The notes beneath the pieces were generated by a model. The model made no database searches, was not told the origin of the DNA, and saw only the letters and a list, made by a program, of their open reading frames with translations. DNA of 64,000 bases from Mycolicibacterium parafortuitum (GTDB lineage Bacteria > Actinomycetota > Actinomycetes > Mycobacteriales > Mycobacteriaceae). Numbering within the stretch: the first letter of the stretch is position 1; each line of letters opens with the position of its first letter. A program made the translations under genes and the position numbers. Location of the stretch: the NCBI RefSeq assembly GCF_002086815.1, contig NZ_MVID01000004.1, positions 124,001 through 188,000 of the forward strand. The letters are read 5' to 3'. Below are positions 43,737 through 51,996 of this stretch, in pieces.

Positions 43737-44093
43737 TCACCGCTCCGAGCCGAAACCGGGTAGGTCGGGACCACCACGTCGAACGCGTCGGCGGGATCGC
43801 CCCCCGTGGCGGCCCGGATCGGTCAGCAGCGGAACTTTGGTGTATCGCCAGAACGAGTCCGGCCGGCCGTGCGTCGGTATCAGCGGGAGCAGGTCCGGTG
43901 TGCCCTCGGCCGCGCGAGCGTGGACGAAGTGGATGTTGTGCCCGTCGATCGGCACGGAGAACCGGGGCAGGCGGCAAAGCGCCGCATGCTGCGCTGGCCA
44001 GGAGAAGTCGTTCGCCCAGTAGTAGACCAGCTCGCGCAGGTAGGACGTGTCGGCACCGATGGACCAGTCCGCGTGGTCAGGTGCGTCCTGATC
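43737..44093 (-). pseudogene. epoxide hydrolase fragment (degenerate)
   Basis: Translation of the minus strand gives DWSIGADTSYLRELVYYWAN, PRFSVPIDGHNIHFVHARAA, then SFWRYTK and LLTDPGR, colinear with residues ~53-145 of the intact epoxide hydrolase at 59109-60293. The start and the last two thirds are missing. After LLTDPGR the frame slips: DPADAFDVVVP is found in another frame, and DLPGFG returns in the first before a stop at 43737, i.e. two compensating indels. The oxyanion motif HGWPD has become HGRPD. Nonfunctional relic of a paralogue or of a transferred copy. Confidence 0.85.
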
Positions 44094-44122
44094 GGCTCCT
44101 CGCTGACCGGAGTGAAAAGGCT

Positions 44123-45802
44123 TCAGATGATCGGTTCGTCGCCTGGGCGCAGTAACCGCAGCCAGCGATAGCCATAACCTTCCAGGCCGATCTCGATCCG
44201 GCCCTTGGGGTCGAGTTCATGAGCCGACAGACCGTCCAGTAGGTCCACGAGCGTCGACCCCTCCGGTGCGTCCGCGAGGTGGATCGGCACCATGCACCGG
44301 TCGGCCCCTAAGTTGTGCAACGCCACCATCGTCCAGCCGGTCTTCTCCCGGCAGCAGTGCGCGAGCACCGCCGGGTTCGGCTGATCAAGCACTTCGGCCG
44401 TCGACCAGCCGATCTCCGGCTGCTGGCGATAGGTGTAGATCAGGTCGCGGACGAACCACCAGAACGACTGGTGGTCGTGGCGTTGGTCGGCGACGTTCAC
44501 CTGCTGCGGGCCGTACAGACCGTCGGTGAGCGGACGGCCGAGCTTGCGCGAGGGGGCACGGGAGAACCCGCCGTTGTCGTCACGAGTCCACTGCATCGGC
44601 ACTCGGACAGCGAAACGTCCCGGGATGTCCAGGTTCTCGGCCATACCGATCTCCTCGCCGTAGAACAGCACCGGGGTGCCCGGAAGCGAGAACGCCAGCG
44701 AGTACACCATCCGCATCCTGCGCTCGTCGCCACCGAGCATCGAGGGCAGGCGCCGGCGCAGGCCGCGGCCGTAGAGCTGCATGTCCGGATCGGGTCCGAA
44801 CTCGTCGAAGATCTCCTGCCGCTCGGATTCGTCGAGCTTGTCGAGGGTGAGCTCGTCGTGGTTGCGTACGAAGTTGGCCCACTGGCTGGTCTCGTCGAGC
44901 GACGGGCGCTGACGCAGGGCCTCGGCGATCGGACCGGCGTCACCACGAGCCAGCGACAGGTACATGTTCTGCATCCCGATGAAGTCGAATTGCATGTTGA
45001 GGCCGTCACCGTCCGGACCGCCGAAGAACGTCTTCTGGTCGGCGTAGGGCACGTTCACCTCCCCGAGAAGTACCGCGTCGCCGACGCGCCGGTTGACGAA
45101 ATTGCGCACATCGCCGAGGTATTCGTACGGGTCGAACACACCCGGGTCGCCGGGTGCGCCGTCGCGGGCGAATAGGAACGGGACCGCATCGACACGGAAG
45201 CCCGACACCCCGAGCTGTAGCCAGAACCCGAGTGTGCGTGAGATCTCCTCCTGCACGCGGGGATTGGCGATGTTCAGGTCAGGCTGATGTTTGTAGAAAT
45301 GGTGCAGATACCATTCACCGGTCTTGGGTTCACGCTCCCAGAGGCTGTCCTCCTGGTCGGGGAAGACGACGTCGGCCGGGCTCGACTCGGGTTCGGTGGC
45401 ACTCCACACGTAGTAGTCCCGGTAGGGGGCGTCCTTGCTGCGCCGTGCGGATTTGAACCAGGGGTGGGCATCGGAGGTGTGGTTCATGACGAAGTCGATG
45501 ATCACGCGGATGCCCTTTGATCGGGCGGTGCGCACCAGTTCGACGAAGTCTCCCAGGTTGCCGAGGCGCGGATCGACGCCGAAGAAGTCGGTGATGTCGT
45601 AGCCGTCGTCCTTGCGGGACGTCGGATAGAACGGCATCAGCCACAGGCAGGTGACACCCAGGTCGAACAGGTACTCGATGCGTTCCGTCATGCCCCGGAT
45701 GTCCCCGTTGCCGTCTCCGTTCCAGTCGTAGAACGTTTCGATGTCGGCGCAGTAGAACACCGCGTTCTTCCACCACAGGTCGCCGGTCTCGATCTTCCTC
45801 AT
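44123..45802 (-). CDS. GH13 alpha-amylase/trehalose-synthase-like enzyme
   Basis: 559 residues from ATG at 45802, overlapping the preceding LLM gene by 4 bp. GH13 regions are complete: DFVMNHTS, GFRVDAVPF (nucleophile Asp205), LLGEVN (acid/base Glu248) and FVRNHDEL (Asp316). The opening WWKNAVFYCADIETFYDWNGDGNGDI is like trehalose synthase/maltosyltransferase subfamilies but the protein lacks TreS-specific C-terminal maltokinase fusion. Cytoplasmic. Its coupling to a flavoenzyme gene suggests a specific glucan/trehalose-derived metabolite rather than bulk starch degradation. The exact specificity is unknown. Confidence 0.85.
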   Translation of the reverse strand: MRKIETGDLWWKNAVFYCADIETFYDWNGDGNGDIRGMTERIEYLFDLGVTCLWLMPFYPTSRKDDGYDITDFFGVDPRLGNLGDFVELVRTARSKGIRVIIDFVMNHTSDAHPWFKSARRSKDAPYRDYYVWSATEPESSPADVVFPDQEDSLWEREPKTGEWYLHHFYKHQPDLNIANPRVQEEISRTLGFWLQLGVSGFRVDAVPFLFARDGAPGDPGVFDPYEYLGDVRNFVNRRVGDAVLLGEVNVPYADQKTFFGGPDGDGLNMQFDFIGMQNMYLSLARGDAGPIAEALRQRPSLDETSQWANFVRNHDELTLDKLDESERQEIFDEFGPDPDMQLYGRGLRRRLPSMLGGDERRMRMVYSLAFSLPGTPVLFYGEEIGMAENLDIPGRFAVRVPMQWTRDDNGGFSRAPSRKLGRPLTDGLYGPQQVNVADQRHDHQSFWWFVRDLIYTYRQQPEIGWSTAEVLDQPNPAVLAHCCREKTGWTMVALHNLGADRCMVPIHLADAPEGSTLVDLLDGLSAHELDPKGRIEIGLEGYGYRWLRLLRPGDEPII

Positions 45803-46788
45803 GCGAGCGCTCCACTGGGGGCCGGAGCGGTGGGAGACAGTTGCGGCAGCACGTGTTCGCCGAAGGCGTCGATGAACCCGGCCTGCTCCTGGCCGACGAA
45901 ATGCAGATACAACTCGTCCCAACCCTGCGCGACGTATTCGGACAACCACTGCGCGTGGCGCCCGAGGTCGGCCGAGATGCGCACCGCGCCGCTGACCTTC
46001 TCCTTCGAGACCGCGCCGCCGATCACGTCGAACGCTTCGACGGTCTCGATGTCCCACGAGACGGGCGGATCGAAGACGTTGTTTCGCCACTGGTCGTACG
46101 CGATGGCCGTGGCCTCGTCGTCGCTGGGTGCCCAACTCAGGTGAATCTGGAGCCGGGCAGGGCCCCTCCCCCCGGCGTCACGATAGGCGTCGAGCACCCG
46201 GCGCAGCGTCTCGGCCGGTTGATTGACCGTGATCAACCCGTCGGCCCACGCGGCGTGCCGGGCCGCCGTCTGCGGGGTCACCGCCGGCCCGACCAGATCG
46301 GGAGTGGTTTCCGGCAGCGTCCACAGTCGGGCGCGGTTCACCTCCACCAGACCTTCGTGGCTGACCTCCTCGCCGCGCAGCAGGCGACGGATGATGTCGA
46401 CGCACTCGAGAAGACGGGCGTCGCGGACCTCCTTGCGCGGCCACGCCTCTCCGGTGATGCGCTCATTGGACGCCTCGCCGGAGCCGAGCGCCGCCCAGAA
46501 TCTGCCGGGGAACATCTGCGCGAGCGTGGCGATCGCCTGGCCGATGATGGCCGGGTGATAGCGCTGGCCGGGTGCGTTGACGACACCGAACGGCAGGCTG
46601 GTCGTGGCAAGTGCGGCGCCGAGGAACGCCCACGCGAACCCCGACTCCCCCTGCCGCTCGCTCCACGGGCTGAAATGGTCCGAGGACATGCCGGCGGTGA
46701 ATCCCGCACGCTCTGCGTGTTGGATGTTTTTGAGTAGTTGAGCAGGTGCGATCTGCTCGTGCGAGCAGTGAAAGCCGATGACGGTCAT
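45799..46788 (-). CDS. LLM-class flavin oxidoreductase (TIGR03885-like)
   Basis: 329 residues from ATG at 46788 (MTVIGFHCSHEQIAPAQLL). A luciferase-like monooxygenase barrel; MSSDHFSPWSERQGESGFAWAFLG and GSGEASNERITGEAWP are typical of the TIGR03885 subfamily, described as probably non-F420 flavin-dependent and frequently paired with a GH13 enzyme. Here it overlaps the GH13 start codon by 4 bp, so both are made in step. Divergent from a GAF-domain gene. The reaction is unknown; a redox step on a sugar-linked compound is speculation. Confidence 0.85.
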   Translation of the reverse strand: MTVIGFHCSHEQIAPAQLLKNIQHAERAGFTAGMSSDHFSPWSERQGESGFAWAFLGAALATTSLPFGVVNAPGQRYHPAIIGQAIATLAQMFPGRFWAALGSGEASNERITGEAWPRKEVRDARLLECVDIIRRLLRGEEVSHEGLVEVNRARLWTLPETTPDLVGPAVTPQTAARHAAWADGLITVNQPAETLRRVLDAYRDAGGRGPARLQIHLSWAPSDDEATAIAYDQWRNNVFDPPVSWDIETVEAFDVIGGAVSKEKVSGAVRISADLGRHAQWLSEYVAQGWDELYLHFVGQEQAGFIDAFGEHVLPQLSPTAPAPSGALA

Positions 46789-46909
46789 GCCCGCGGATAC
46801 CCATATCCGCCGCAGCTGATGACCCTGATTCCTCGCCGCCGAGATACCTGGAGCCGAATGCGTGAGTGCAACTATTGCTTGATCCACCGATCCGGGCCAC
46901 GATCACGCG

Positions 46910-47413
46910 GTGACCGACAACCACACCCCACCACGCACCGACACCACTCAAGCATTGGCCGGCCTGTCCCCAGACCTCGACGCTCTGGTCGAGAAACTGG
47001 GCGTGAAGTCGGTCCTGGTAATGCGCTCCGAGCCGGATTCGATGGTGGTCGCGGCGACCGCGGGTGACGCGTCGAGGCACTACACCGTCGGCGCGGCCGG
47101 CAAGAAGGCCGGTGACGACGAAGGTCGGGTGCCGTTGTACTGCGAGCGGGTGGTCGACACCGACCAAACCCTGTTCGTGCGGGATTCCCGCGAGGACGAG
47201 ACGTTCGCCGGCAACGAGGACGAGGTGGAGTTCGGTCTCCACAACTATCTCGGGCTGGCAGTGCACGGGGCCGACGGCACCGTCGTCGGTACGGTCTGCG
47301 TGCTCGACGACCGCGCCCGGGAGTACTCCGACGATGATCTGCACGCGTTGGAGGAACTACGACACAGCGTGGAAAGTGTTGTGCGCGAGGATGGCTCAGC
47401 GTTGGGCGGATAG
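46910..47413 (+). CDS. GAF-domain protein
   Basis: 167 residues from GTG at 46910. A single GAF domain covers most of the chain (LVEKLGVKSVLVMRSEPDS ... NYLGLAVHGADGTVVGTVCVLDDRAREYSDDDLHALEEL). The YCERVV...LFVRDSRED segment is usual in stand-alone GAF proteins of actinobacteria. No kinase, cyclase or DNA-binding domain is attached, so it would act as a small-ligand or redox sensor for a partner protein. Divergent from the LLM-GH13 operon across 121 bp; may regulate or sense its product. Confidence 0.8.
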   Translation: MTDNHTPPRTDTTQALAGLSPDLDALVEKLGVKSVLVMRSEPDSMVVAATAGDASRHYTVGAAGKKAGDDEGRVPLYCERVVDTDQTLFVRDSREDETFAGNEDEVEFGLHNYLGLAVHGADGTVVGTVCVLDDRAREYSDDDLHALEELRHSVESVVREDGSALGG

Positions 47414-47436
47414 CGCCGCGGCGCCGAGGCAGGCGG

Positions 47437-48252
47437 TCACATCGCCTGCTGTTCGACGGCGTGATAGACGGTGCGCAGGGCGGGCCGGAAACCGAGTCGG
47501 CGTGCCAGCGCACCGTCCATCTGCAGATGCCAGGGATGTTCCAGCGGCCGTGCCGACGAGCCCATATCCCCGCCGGCGATCGCGACGAGCTCGTAGACCG
47601 ACGTCGGCGCCTCGTCGGTGATGTTGACGATCCGCCCGTCGAAGGCCCCGGTGAGCGCGAGGCGGGTCGCGGCCGCGACGTCGCGGTGGTGGATGAGGCT
47701 CATCCGCTGCGCTGGATGCATGTCGGCGTTGGCGGCTTGACCCGGCAGCGCGTCCAGATGACCGTCGCCGTCACCGTAGACGAAGCCGTACCGCTGGATC
47801 GTCCACGTCAGTCCGCTACTGCGCAAGGCGTTTTCGGCCGCCAGCTTGCTCGCCGGGTACGGGTGGCCAGGATCGACTTCGTCGTCCTCGCGGCCCGGAC
47901 GCGCGCACTCGGCGCCGTAGACGTGCGCGGTGCTCGCCATGATGAACCGCGCATCCGGTGCGTGCTCCTGCGCCGCGGCGATGAGGCTGCAGGATCCATC
48001 GCGGTTCGTCGTCCAGATCAGTTCGGTGTCCGACGTGCGGAACACCGCGGCAAGGTGGACGATTGCGTCGACACCGCTGACGGCGGGGGTGAGCGACTCG
48101 GCATCGGAGAGGTCCCCGACCACCTCTGTCACGTCACCGGACGCAGCCCCTCGTCGTCGCACCAGGGTGCGGCAGTCGTGGCCGTCCTCGACAAGGCGCG
48201 GAAGCAGGCGGGAACCCACCAAGCCGGTCGCACCGGTCACCAGGATCTTCAT
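47437..48252 (-). CDS. NAD-dependent epimerase/extended SDR
   Basis: 271 residues. GATGLVGSRLLPRL at residues 7-20 is the extended-SDR cofactor motif; HLAAVF, STAHVYG (catalytic Ser) and YPASK (Tyr/Lys) are intact. The shortened C-terminal half is like that of atypical epimerases or dihydroflavonol-reductase-like proteins. Its start overlaps the MarR stop by 4 bp (ATGA), so it is the regulated partner of that gene. Substrate unknown. Confidence 0.87.
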   Translation of the reverse strand: MKILVTGATGLVGSRLLPRLVEDGHDCRTLVRRRGAASGDVTEVVGDLSDAESLTPAVSGVDAIVHLAAVFRTSDTELIWTTNRDGSCSLIAAAQEHAPDARFIMASTAHVYGAECARPGREDDEVDPGHPYPASKLAAENALRSSGLTWTIQRYGFVYGDGDGHLDALPGQAANADMHPAQRMSLIHHRDVAAATRLALTGAFDGRIVNITDEAPTSVYELVAIAGGDMGSSARPLEHPWHLQMDGALARRLGFRPALRTVYHAVEQQAM

Positions 48253-48707
48253 GACAAGTCCTTTCCCAGATGTTTTTCGAGCCGCTCGGTCGCGGTGCGC
48301 AGCACCCGTATCGCGACGTCGATGTCATCGGCATCGAGGCCGTCGAAGGCCACGGAATGGATTCGGGCCAGGTCGGGCAGGTCACTCCACAGCGCTTCCC
48401 CGGTCTCGGTGATACGCAACAGCTTCTGTCGCTGATCACGACCGTCGGGGATCTGCTCGACCAGGTCTTTCTTCACCAGGGTGATGACGACCGCGCTGAG
48501 CGTCGCGCGTTCGACCTGCAGGATGCGCTGCAGGTCGCGCTGCCGGGTGGGCCCGGCGTTCACCAACTGATACAGCACGTACCACTGGGTTGCCCCGAGG
48601 CCGTAGGGCCGCAGCGCGTCCTCCATGGCGGCACGCGCCGCGAGGTAGCACCGTTTGGTCCACGCACCGATCGTGTCGTGGGGCCCCGAACCCAGTTTGT
48701 CTGCCAC
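48249..48707 (-). CDS. MarR-family regulator
   Basis: 152 residues if started at GTG 48707; a TTG at 48743 would add 12 residues encoded by the operator. Winged helix: GATQWYVLYQLVNAGPTRQRDLQRILQVERATLSAVVITLVKKDLVEQIPDGRDQRQKLLRITETG, a canonical MarR. A TTGACA (48738-48743) and a weak AATGTT 18 bp on put the transcript start near the GTG itself, so a leaderless mRNA is likely. The large inverted repeat over this promoter implies tight autorepression along with the coupled epimerase. Confidence 0.88.
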   Translation of the reverse strand: MADKLGSGPHDTIGAWTKRCYLAARAAMEDALRPYGLGATQWYVLYQLVNAGPTRQRDLQRILQVERATLSAVVITLVKKDLVEQIPDGRDQRQKLLRITETGEALWSDLPDLARIHSVAFDGLDADDIDVAIRVLRTATERLEKHLGKDLS

Positions 48708-48733
48708 CTGACAAACATTGTCAGGTGGCAGAC
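48699..48733. promoter_or_regulatory. MarR operator, 15-bp arms
   Basis: GTCTGCCACCTGACA (48699-48713) and TGTCAGGTGGCAGAC (48719-48733) are exact reverse complements around AACAT. The repeat covers the -10/-35 spacer and start codon of the MarR gene (-35 TTGACA at 48738-48743, minus strand). Confidence 0.8.
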
Positions 48734-48767
48734 GAACTGTCAACCCTGGCGTATACCTACGTGGCGG

Positions 48768-49529
48768 TTAGAACTTCACGACGAGATCGTTACTGACGAG
48801 TCTGCGTACGCCCCAGAAGTAGGTGAGTAGCGGCATCGTGCACCAGAGGACGTTGATGAGGACGAACTTGACCCACATCTCCACTGGCGACGACATGCTC
48901 TCGAGGTTGTTCGCGATCTCGGTGCCGAAGTAGACGGCGGGCAAGGTGACCTCGACGATCATGCCGGCCATGATCAGCGACAATTGGTTGCTGGTGAAGC
49001 GTCTGCCGTTACGGAAGAAATGGAACAGCGCGTAGGCCTCGAAGATGCCGACGAACAGCGCGATCCATTCCATGCAGACGATCAGCGGGTCACCGGTCAG
49101 GTAGCGGGCGTCGCCGCCGAGCAGGATGGGCGCCCACATGTAGGTCCAGAGCGCCCCGTTCTCGACGCCCTCGACGATCTGGTCGAAGAACAGCAGCCAG
49201 GGGAGTTCCCAGATGAAGCGCGGGATGAGGGCGATGAAGACCCACACGATCACCATCGCGCCGAGGCGGTCGCCCCGCGTCCAATTCCGGCGGTCCCCGA
49301 TACGCAGCCAGGGCAGCGCCAGCGCGGTCGCGAAGCACCCGACGACGACCACCACCATGATCGTCGAGGCGACGGGCTGAGGGACGCCCGCACGGGTTTC
49401 GAGGTACCAGAACACCGGGTGGATCGCGAAGAAGAAGGCCAGGACTCCGAAGAGCGACTTCTGCAGCGAGGAGAACCCGCGGCGCTCCCGCACCTCCCCC
49501 ACGTCACCGTGCTTGATCGTCTCTGTCAT
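48768..49529 (-). CDS. EXPERA-domain membrane protein, emopamil-binding/sterol-isomerase-like
   Basis: 253 residues from ATG at 49529; GGAGG 8 nt upstream. About six membrane segments. The block GGDARYLTGDPLIVCMEWIAL resembles the eukaryotic emopamil-binding protein (EBP) signature GDSRY...D..TVCMETIT, and KFVLINVLWCTMPLL resembles EBP's FVFMNALWLVLP, including the Asn and Trp that line the EBP catalytic cavity; an acidic residue in FIWELPWLL could match its first helix. EBP is a delta8-delta7 sterol isomerase. Divergent from the mce cluster. The homology is by eye and the activity inferred; a lipid-binding role is the alternative. Confidence 0.72.
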   Translation of the reverse strand: MTETIKHGDVGEVRERRGFSSLQKSLFGVLAFFFAIHPVFWYLETRAGVPQPVASTIMVVVVVGCFATALALPWLRIGDRRNWTRGDRLGAMVIVWVFIALIPRFIWELPWLLFFDQIVEGVENGALWTYMWAPILLGGDARYLTGDPLIVCMEWIALFVGIFEAYALFHFFRNGRRFTSNQLSLIMAGMIVEVTLPAVYFGTEIANNLESMSSPVEMWVKFVLINVLWCTMPLLTYFWGVRRLVSNDLVVKF

Positions 49530-49622
49530 GAGCGCTGGCCTCCGCATCGAGGTTGCCGCCGTCCGATCCGGCGACGGATGGAGTTCGGCACGCGTTGCGA
49601 GATCACCGAACGCTAGTTTTAT

Positions 49623-49634
49623 ATCACGTGTGAT
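49623..49634. promoter_or_regulatory. inverted repeat in EBP-like/mce divergent promoter region
   Basis: ATCAC-GT-GTGAT, flanked by AT-rich TTTTAT and GTTATAAC, in the 233-bp gap between the EBP-like gene and mceA. The rest of the gap shows no open frame. It could be the operator of the TetR encoded at the end of the mce cluster and would then control both directions. Confidence 0.5.
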
Positions 49635-49762
49635 GTTATAACGGTCGATAGTTTTTCCGATCCGGTCGCTCAACATGCGATGGCAAGGCGCTGTCTCCCA
49701 GCGTTGTTGGGCGCCGTCTCGGAGCGCGAACAACCACAGTTGCTTGGAGTAGAAGGCGTTCA

Positions 49763-50965
49763 GTGGAGACACAGGGAAAGCGCCGCACGAAGGTTCGTGT
49801 GGCCGCGGCGCTCTTCGCGGCGAGTTGTGTCGCCGCCGCTGCGCTGACCTTCCTGGGCTATCAGGGCGTGTTCACGCCTACGTCGACCGTGACATTGTCG
49901 GCGCCGCGCGCAGGTCTGGTGATGGATCGCGATGCGAAGGTGAAGTTCCTCGGGGTCCCGATCGGCACGGTGTCGGATATCTCCTACGACGGCGTCTCGG
50001 CGCAGTTGACGCTCGCGATCCGCACGGACGAACTGGCGAAGATTCCTGCCAATGTGACCGCTCGGATAGCTAGCAGCACCGTGTTCGGGGCCAAGTCCGT
50101 CGAACTGCTTCCCCCGTCGCAGCCGAGTGCCGAGCGGCTCCCGCCGCATGCGCATCTGCAGGCCGCCGATGTCAGCGTCGAAGTGAACACGTTGTTCCAG
50201 TCGCTGGTAGACACGCTGCAGAAGATCAACCCGGTAGAGCTCAACGCGACCCTGACCGCACTCGCCGAGGGATTGCGCGGCAACGGAAACGACCTCGGCG
50301 AAGGTCTCGTGAACGCGAGTGAGTTCCTGGGTGCGGTGAACCCGCACCTGCCGGAGTTGCACGAAAGCCTCCGCAAGCTCACCGATGTCGGCGACATCTA
50401 CAACGCCGCCGCCAACGACCTAGTGTCCACCCTGGGCAACGTTCCCACCATCAGCGACACGGTCGGCGACGAGCGCGACAACCTCAGCGCCACGCTGCTG
50501 GCCGCCACCGGCCTGGCCAATACCGGCGCCGACACCCTCGCCCCGGCCGAAAGCGACCTGATCGCCGCCATCGAGCGCCTGCGCGTCCCCTTACAGGTAC
50601 TGAGTGACTACTCACCCGAATTCGGTTGTCTGGTCACCTCCTTCGCGAAGGCCTACAAGAAGTTCGGCCCCTACATCGGCGGCATCCAGCCGGCCTTGTT
50701 CGTCAATTCGGGCTTCATTCCGGGCTCACCGGCTTACACGTATCCGGAGAGCCTTCCGCTGGTCAACGCCTCCGGGGGACCTAACTGTCGGGGATTGCCC
50801 GACCTTCCGACCAAGCAGGGCGTCGGGTCCTGGTACCGCCCACCGTTTCTCGTCACCGACAACGCCTACGTGCCGTATCAGCCGAACACCGAGCTGCAGT
50901 TCGACGCTCCGTCCACGTTGCAGTTCCTGTTCAACGGTGCCTACGCGGAACGGGACGACTACTGA
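49763..50965 (+). CDS. MceA-type protein, first gene of mce cluster
   Basis: 400 residues from GTG at 49763. An N-terminal membrane anchor (VRVAAALFAASCVAAAALTFLG) precedes the MlaD/Mce domain (~38-115: VTLSAPRAGLVMDRDAKVKFLGVPIGTV). The long helical region (~130-290) forms the lipid-conducting needle in Mce complexes; a C-terminal Tyr/Pro-rich tail follows (GPNCRGLPDLP). Usually two YrbE permease genes precede mceA; here the upstream neighbour is the divergent EBP-like gene instead. Stop overlaps the MceB start by one base. Confidence 0.92.
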   Translation: METQGKRRTKVRVAAALFAASCVAAAALTFLGYQGVFTPTSTVTLSAPRAGLVMDRDAKVKFLGVPIGTVSDISYDGVSAQLTLAIRTDELAKIPANVTARIASSTVFGAKSVELLPPSQPSAERLPPHAHLQAADVSVEVNTLFQSLVDTLQKINPVELNATLTALAEGLRGNGNDLGEGLVNASEFLGAVNPHLPELHESLRKLTDVGDIYNAAANDLVSTLGNVPTISDTVGDERDNLSATLLAATGLANTGADTLAPAESDLIAAIERLRVPLQVLSDYSPEFGCLVTSFAKAYKKFGPYIGGIQPALFVNSGFIPGSPAYTYPESLPLVNASGGPNCRGLPDLPTKQGVGSWYRPPFLVTDNAYVPYQPNTELQFDAPSTLQFLFNGAYAERDDY

Positions 50966-51996
50966 TGTCGACTCGAGGCGTCGCCGTCAAGGTGGGTATC
51001 TTCACGGTGGTCATGCTGCTGGTGCTGGCGGGGCTGGTCCTGACGTTCGGCCAGTTCCGCTTCGGCTCCAGCACGACGTTCCACGCCGACTTCACCTCGG
51101 TGTCACGCCTGAAGCCCGGCGAAGACGTCCGTATCGCCGGCATCCCGGTCGGGACGGTCAAAGACATCACCATCACCGGTGATCACGCGACCGTCAGCTT
51201 CACCGTCGACAACCGCCAGCAGCTCTATACCTCGACCCGTGCGGCGATCCGCTATCAGAATCTGACCGGCGACCGATATCTGGAGATCCTGGCCGGGCCC
51301 GGGGAACTGCGCAAACTTCCTGCCGGAGCGACGATTCCGCGTGACAACACCGAACCGGCTCTGGACCTCGACGCCCTCCTGGGGGGCCTGCGGCCCGTCC
51401 TCAAAGGCCTCGACGGGGCCAAACTCAACCAGGTCAGCAACGCCATCATCGAACTGCTCCAGGGCAAGGGCGCCGCGCTGTCCACGGTGCTGGCCGACAC
51501 CTCCGACTTCACCCACGCCATCGCCGGCCGGGACCGGCTCATTGGCGAGACCATCGACAACCTCACCACGGTCCTGGCCGCTGCCGACGAGAAGACCACC
51601 GACCTCGACACCAGCGTGGATCAGCTTCAGCAGTTGATCACCACCCTCAGTATCGGGCGCGACCCCATCGTCAACGCGCTGGAACCCCTGGCCGCCACCG
51701 AACGCGATCTCACCGAGGTCCTGCGCACTGCGCGGCGTCCGTTCCAGGGTGTCATCGAGAACGCCGGCCCCCTCGCCGCCGTACTCGACGACCGAAAAGC
51801 GGACGTCAATGCCACCATCGAGCCTCTTGCCGAGGACTATCTGCGGCTCAGTGCGCTTGGGGCGTACGGCTCGTTCTTCAACATCTATTTCTGCTCGGTC
51901 AAGATCAAGATCAATGGGCCTGCCGGAAGCGACATTGTGCTTCCGGCCGTGAAACCACCCGCGTCGAACAACGGCAGGTGCGACTTTGCCAAGTAA
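50965..51996 (+). CDS. MceB-type protein
   Basis: 343 residues. N-terminal anchor (VKVGIFTVVMLLVLAGLVLTFG), Mce domain FHADFTSVSRLKPGEDVRIAGIPVGTVKDI, then long helices and a short tail ending in CSVKIKINGPAG...NGRCDF, the paired cysteines usual in MceB. Starts one base within the MceA stop and overlaps MceC by 11 bp, so the operon is translated as a chain. Confidence 0.92.
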   Translation: MSTRGVAVKVGIFTVVMLLVLAGLVLTFGQFRFGSSTTFHADFTSVSRLKPGEDVRIAGIPVGTVKDITITGDHATVSFTVDNRQQLYTSTRAAIRYQNLTGDRYLEILAGPGELRKLPAGATIPRDNTEPALDLDALLGGLRPVLKGLDGAKLNQVSNAIIELLQGKGAALSTVLADTSDFTHAIAGRDRLIGETIDNLTTVLAAADEKTTDLDTSVDQLQQLITTLSIGRDPIVNALEPLAATERDLTEVLRTARRPFQGVIENAGPLAAVLDDRKADVNATIEPLAEDYLRLSALGAYGSFFNIYFCSVKIKINGPAGSDIVLPAVKPPASNNGRCDFAK

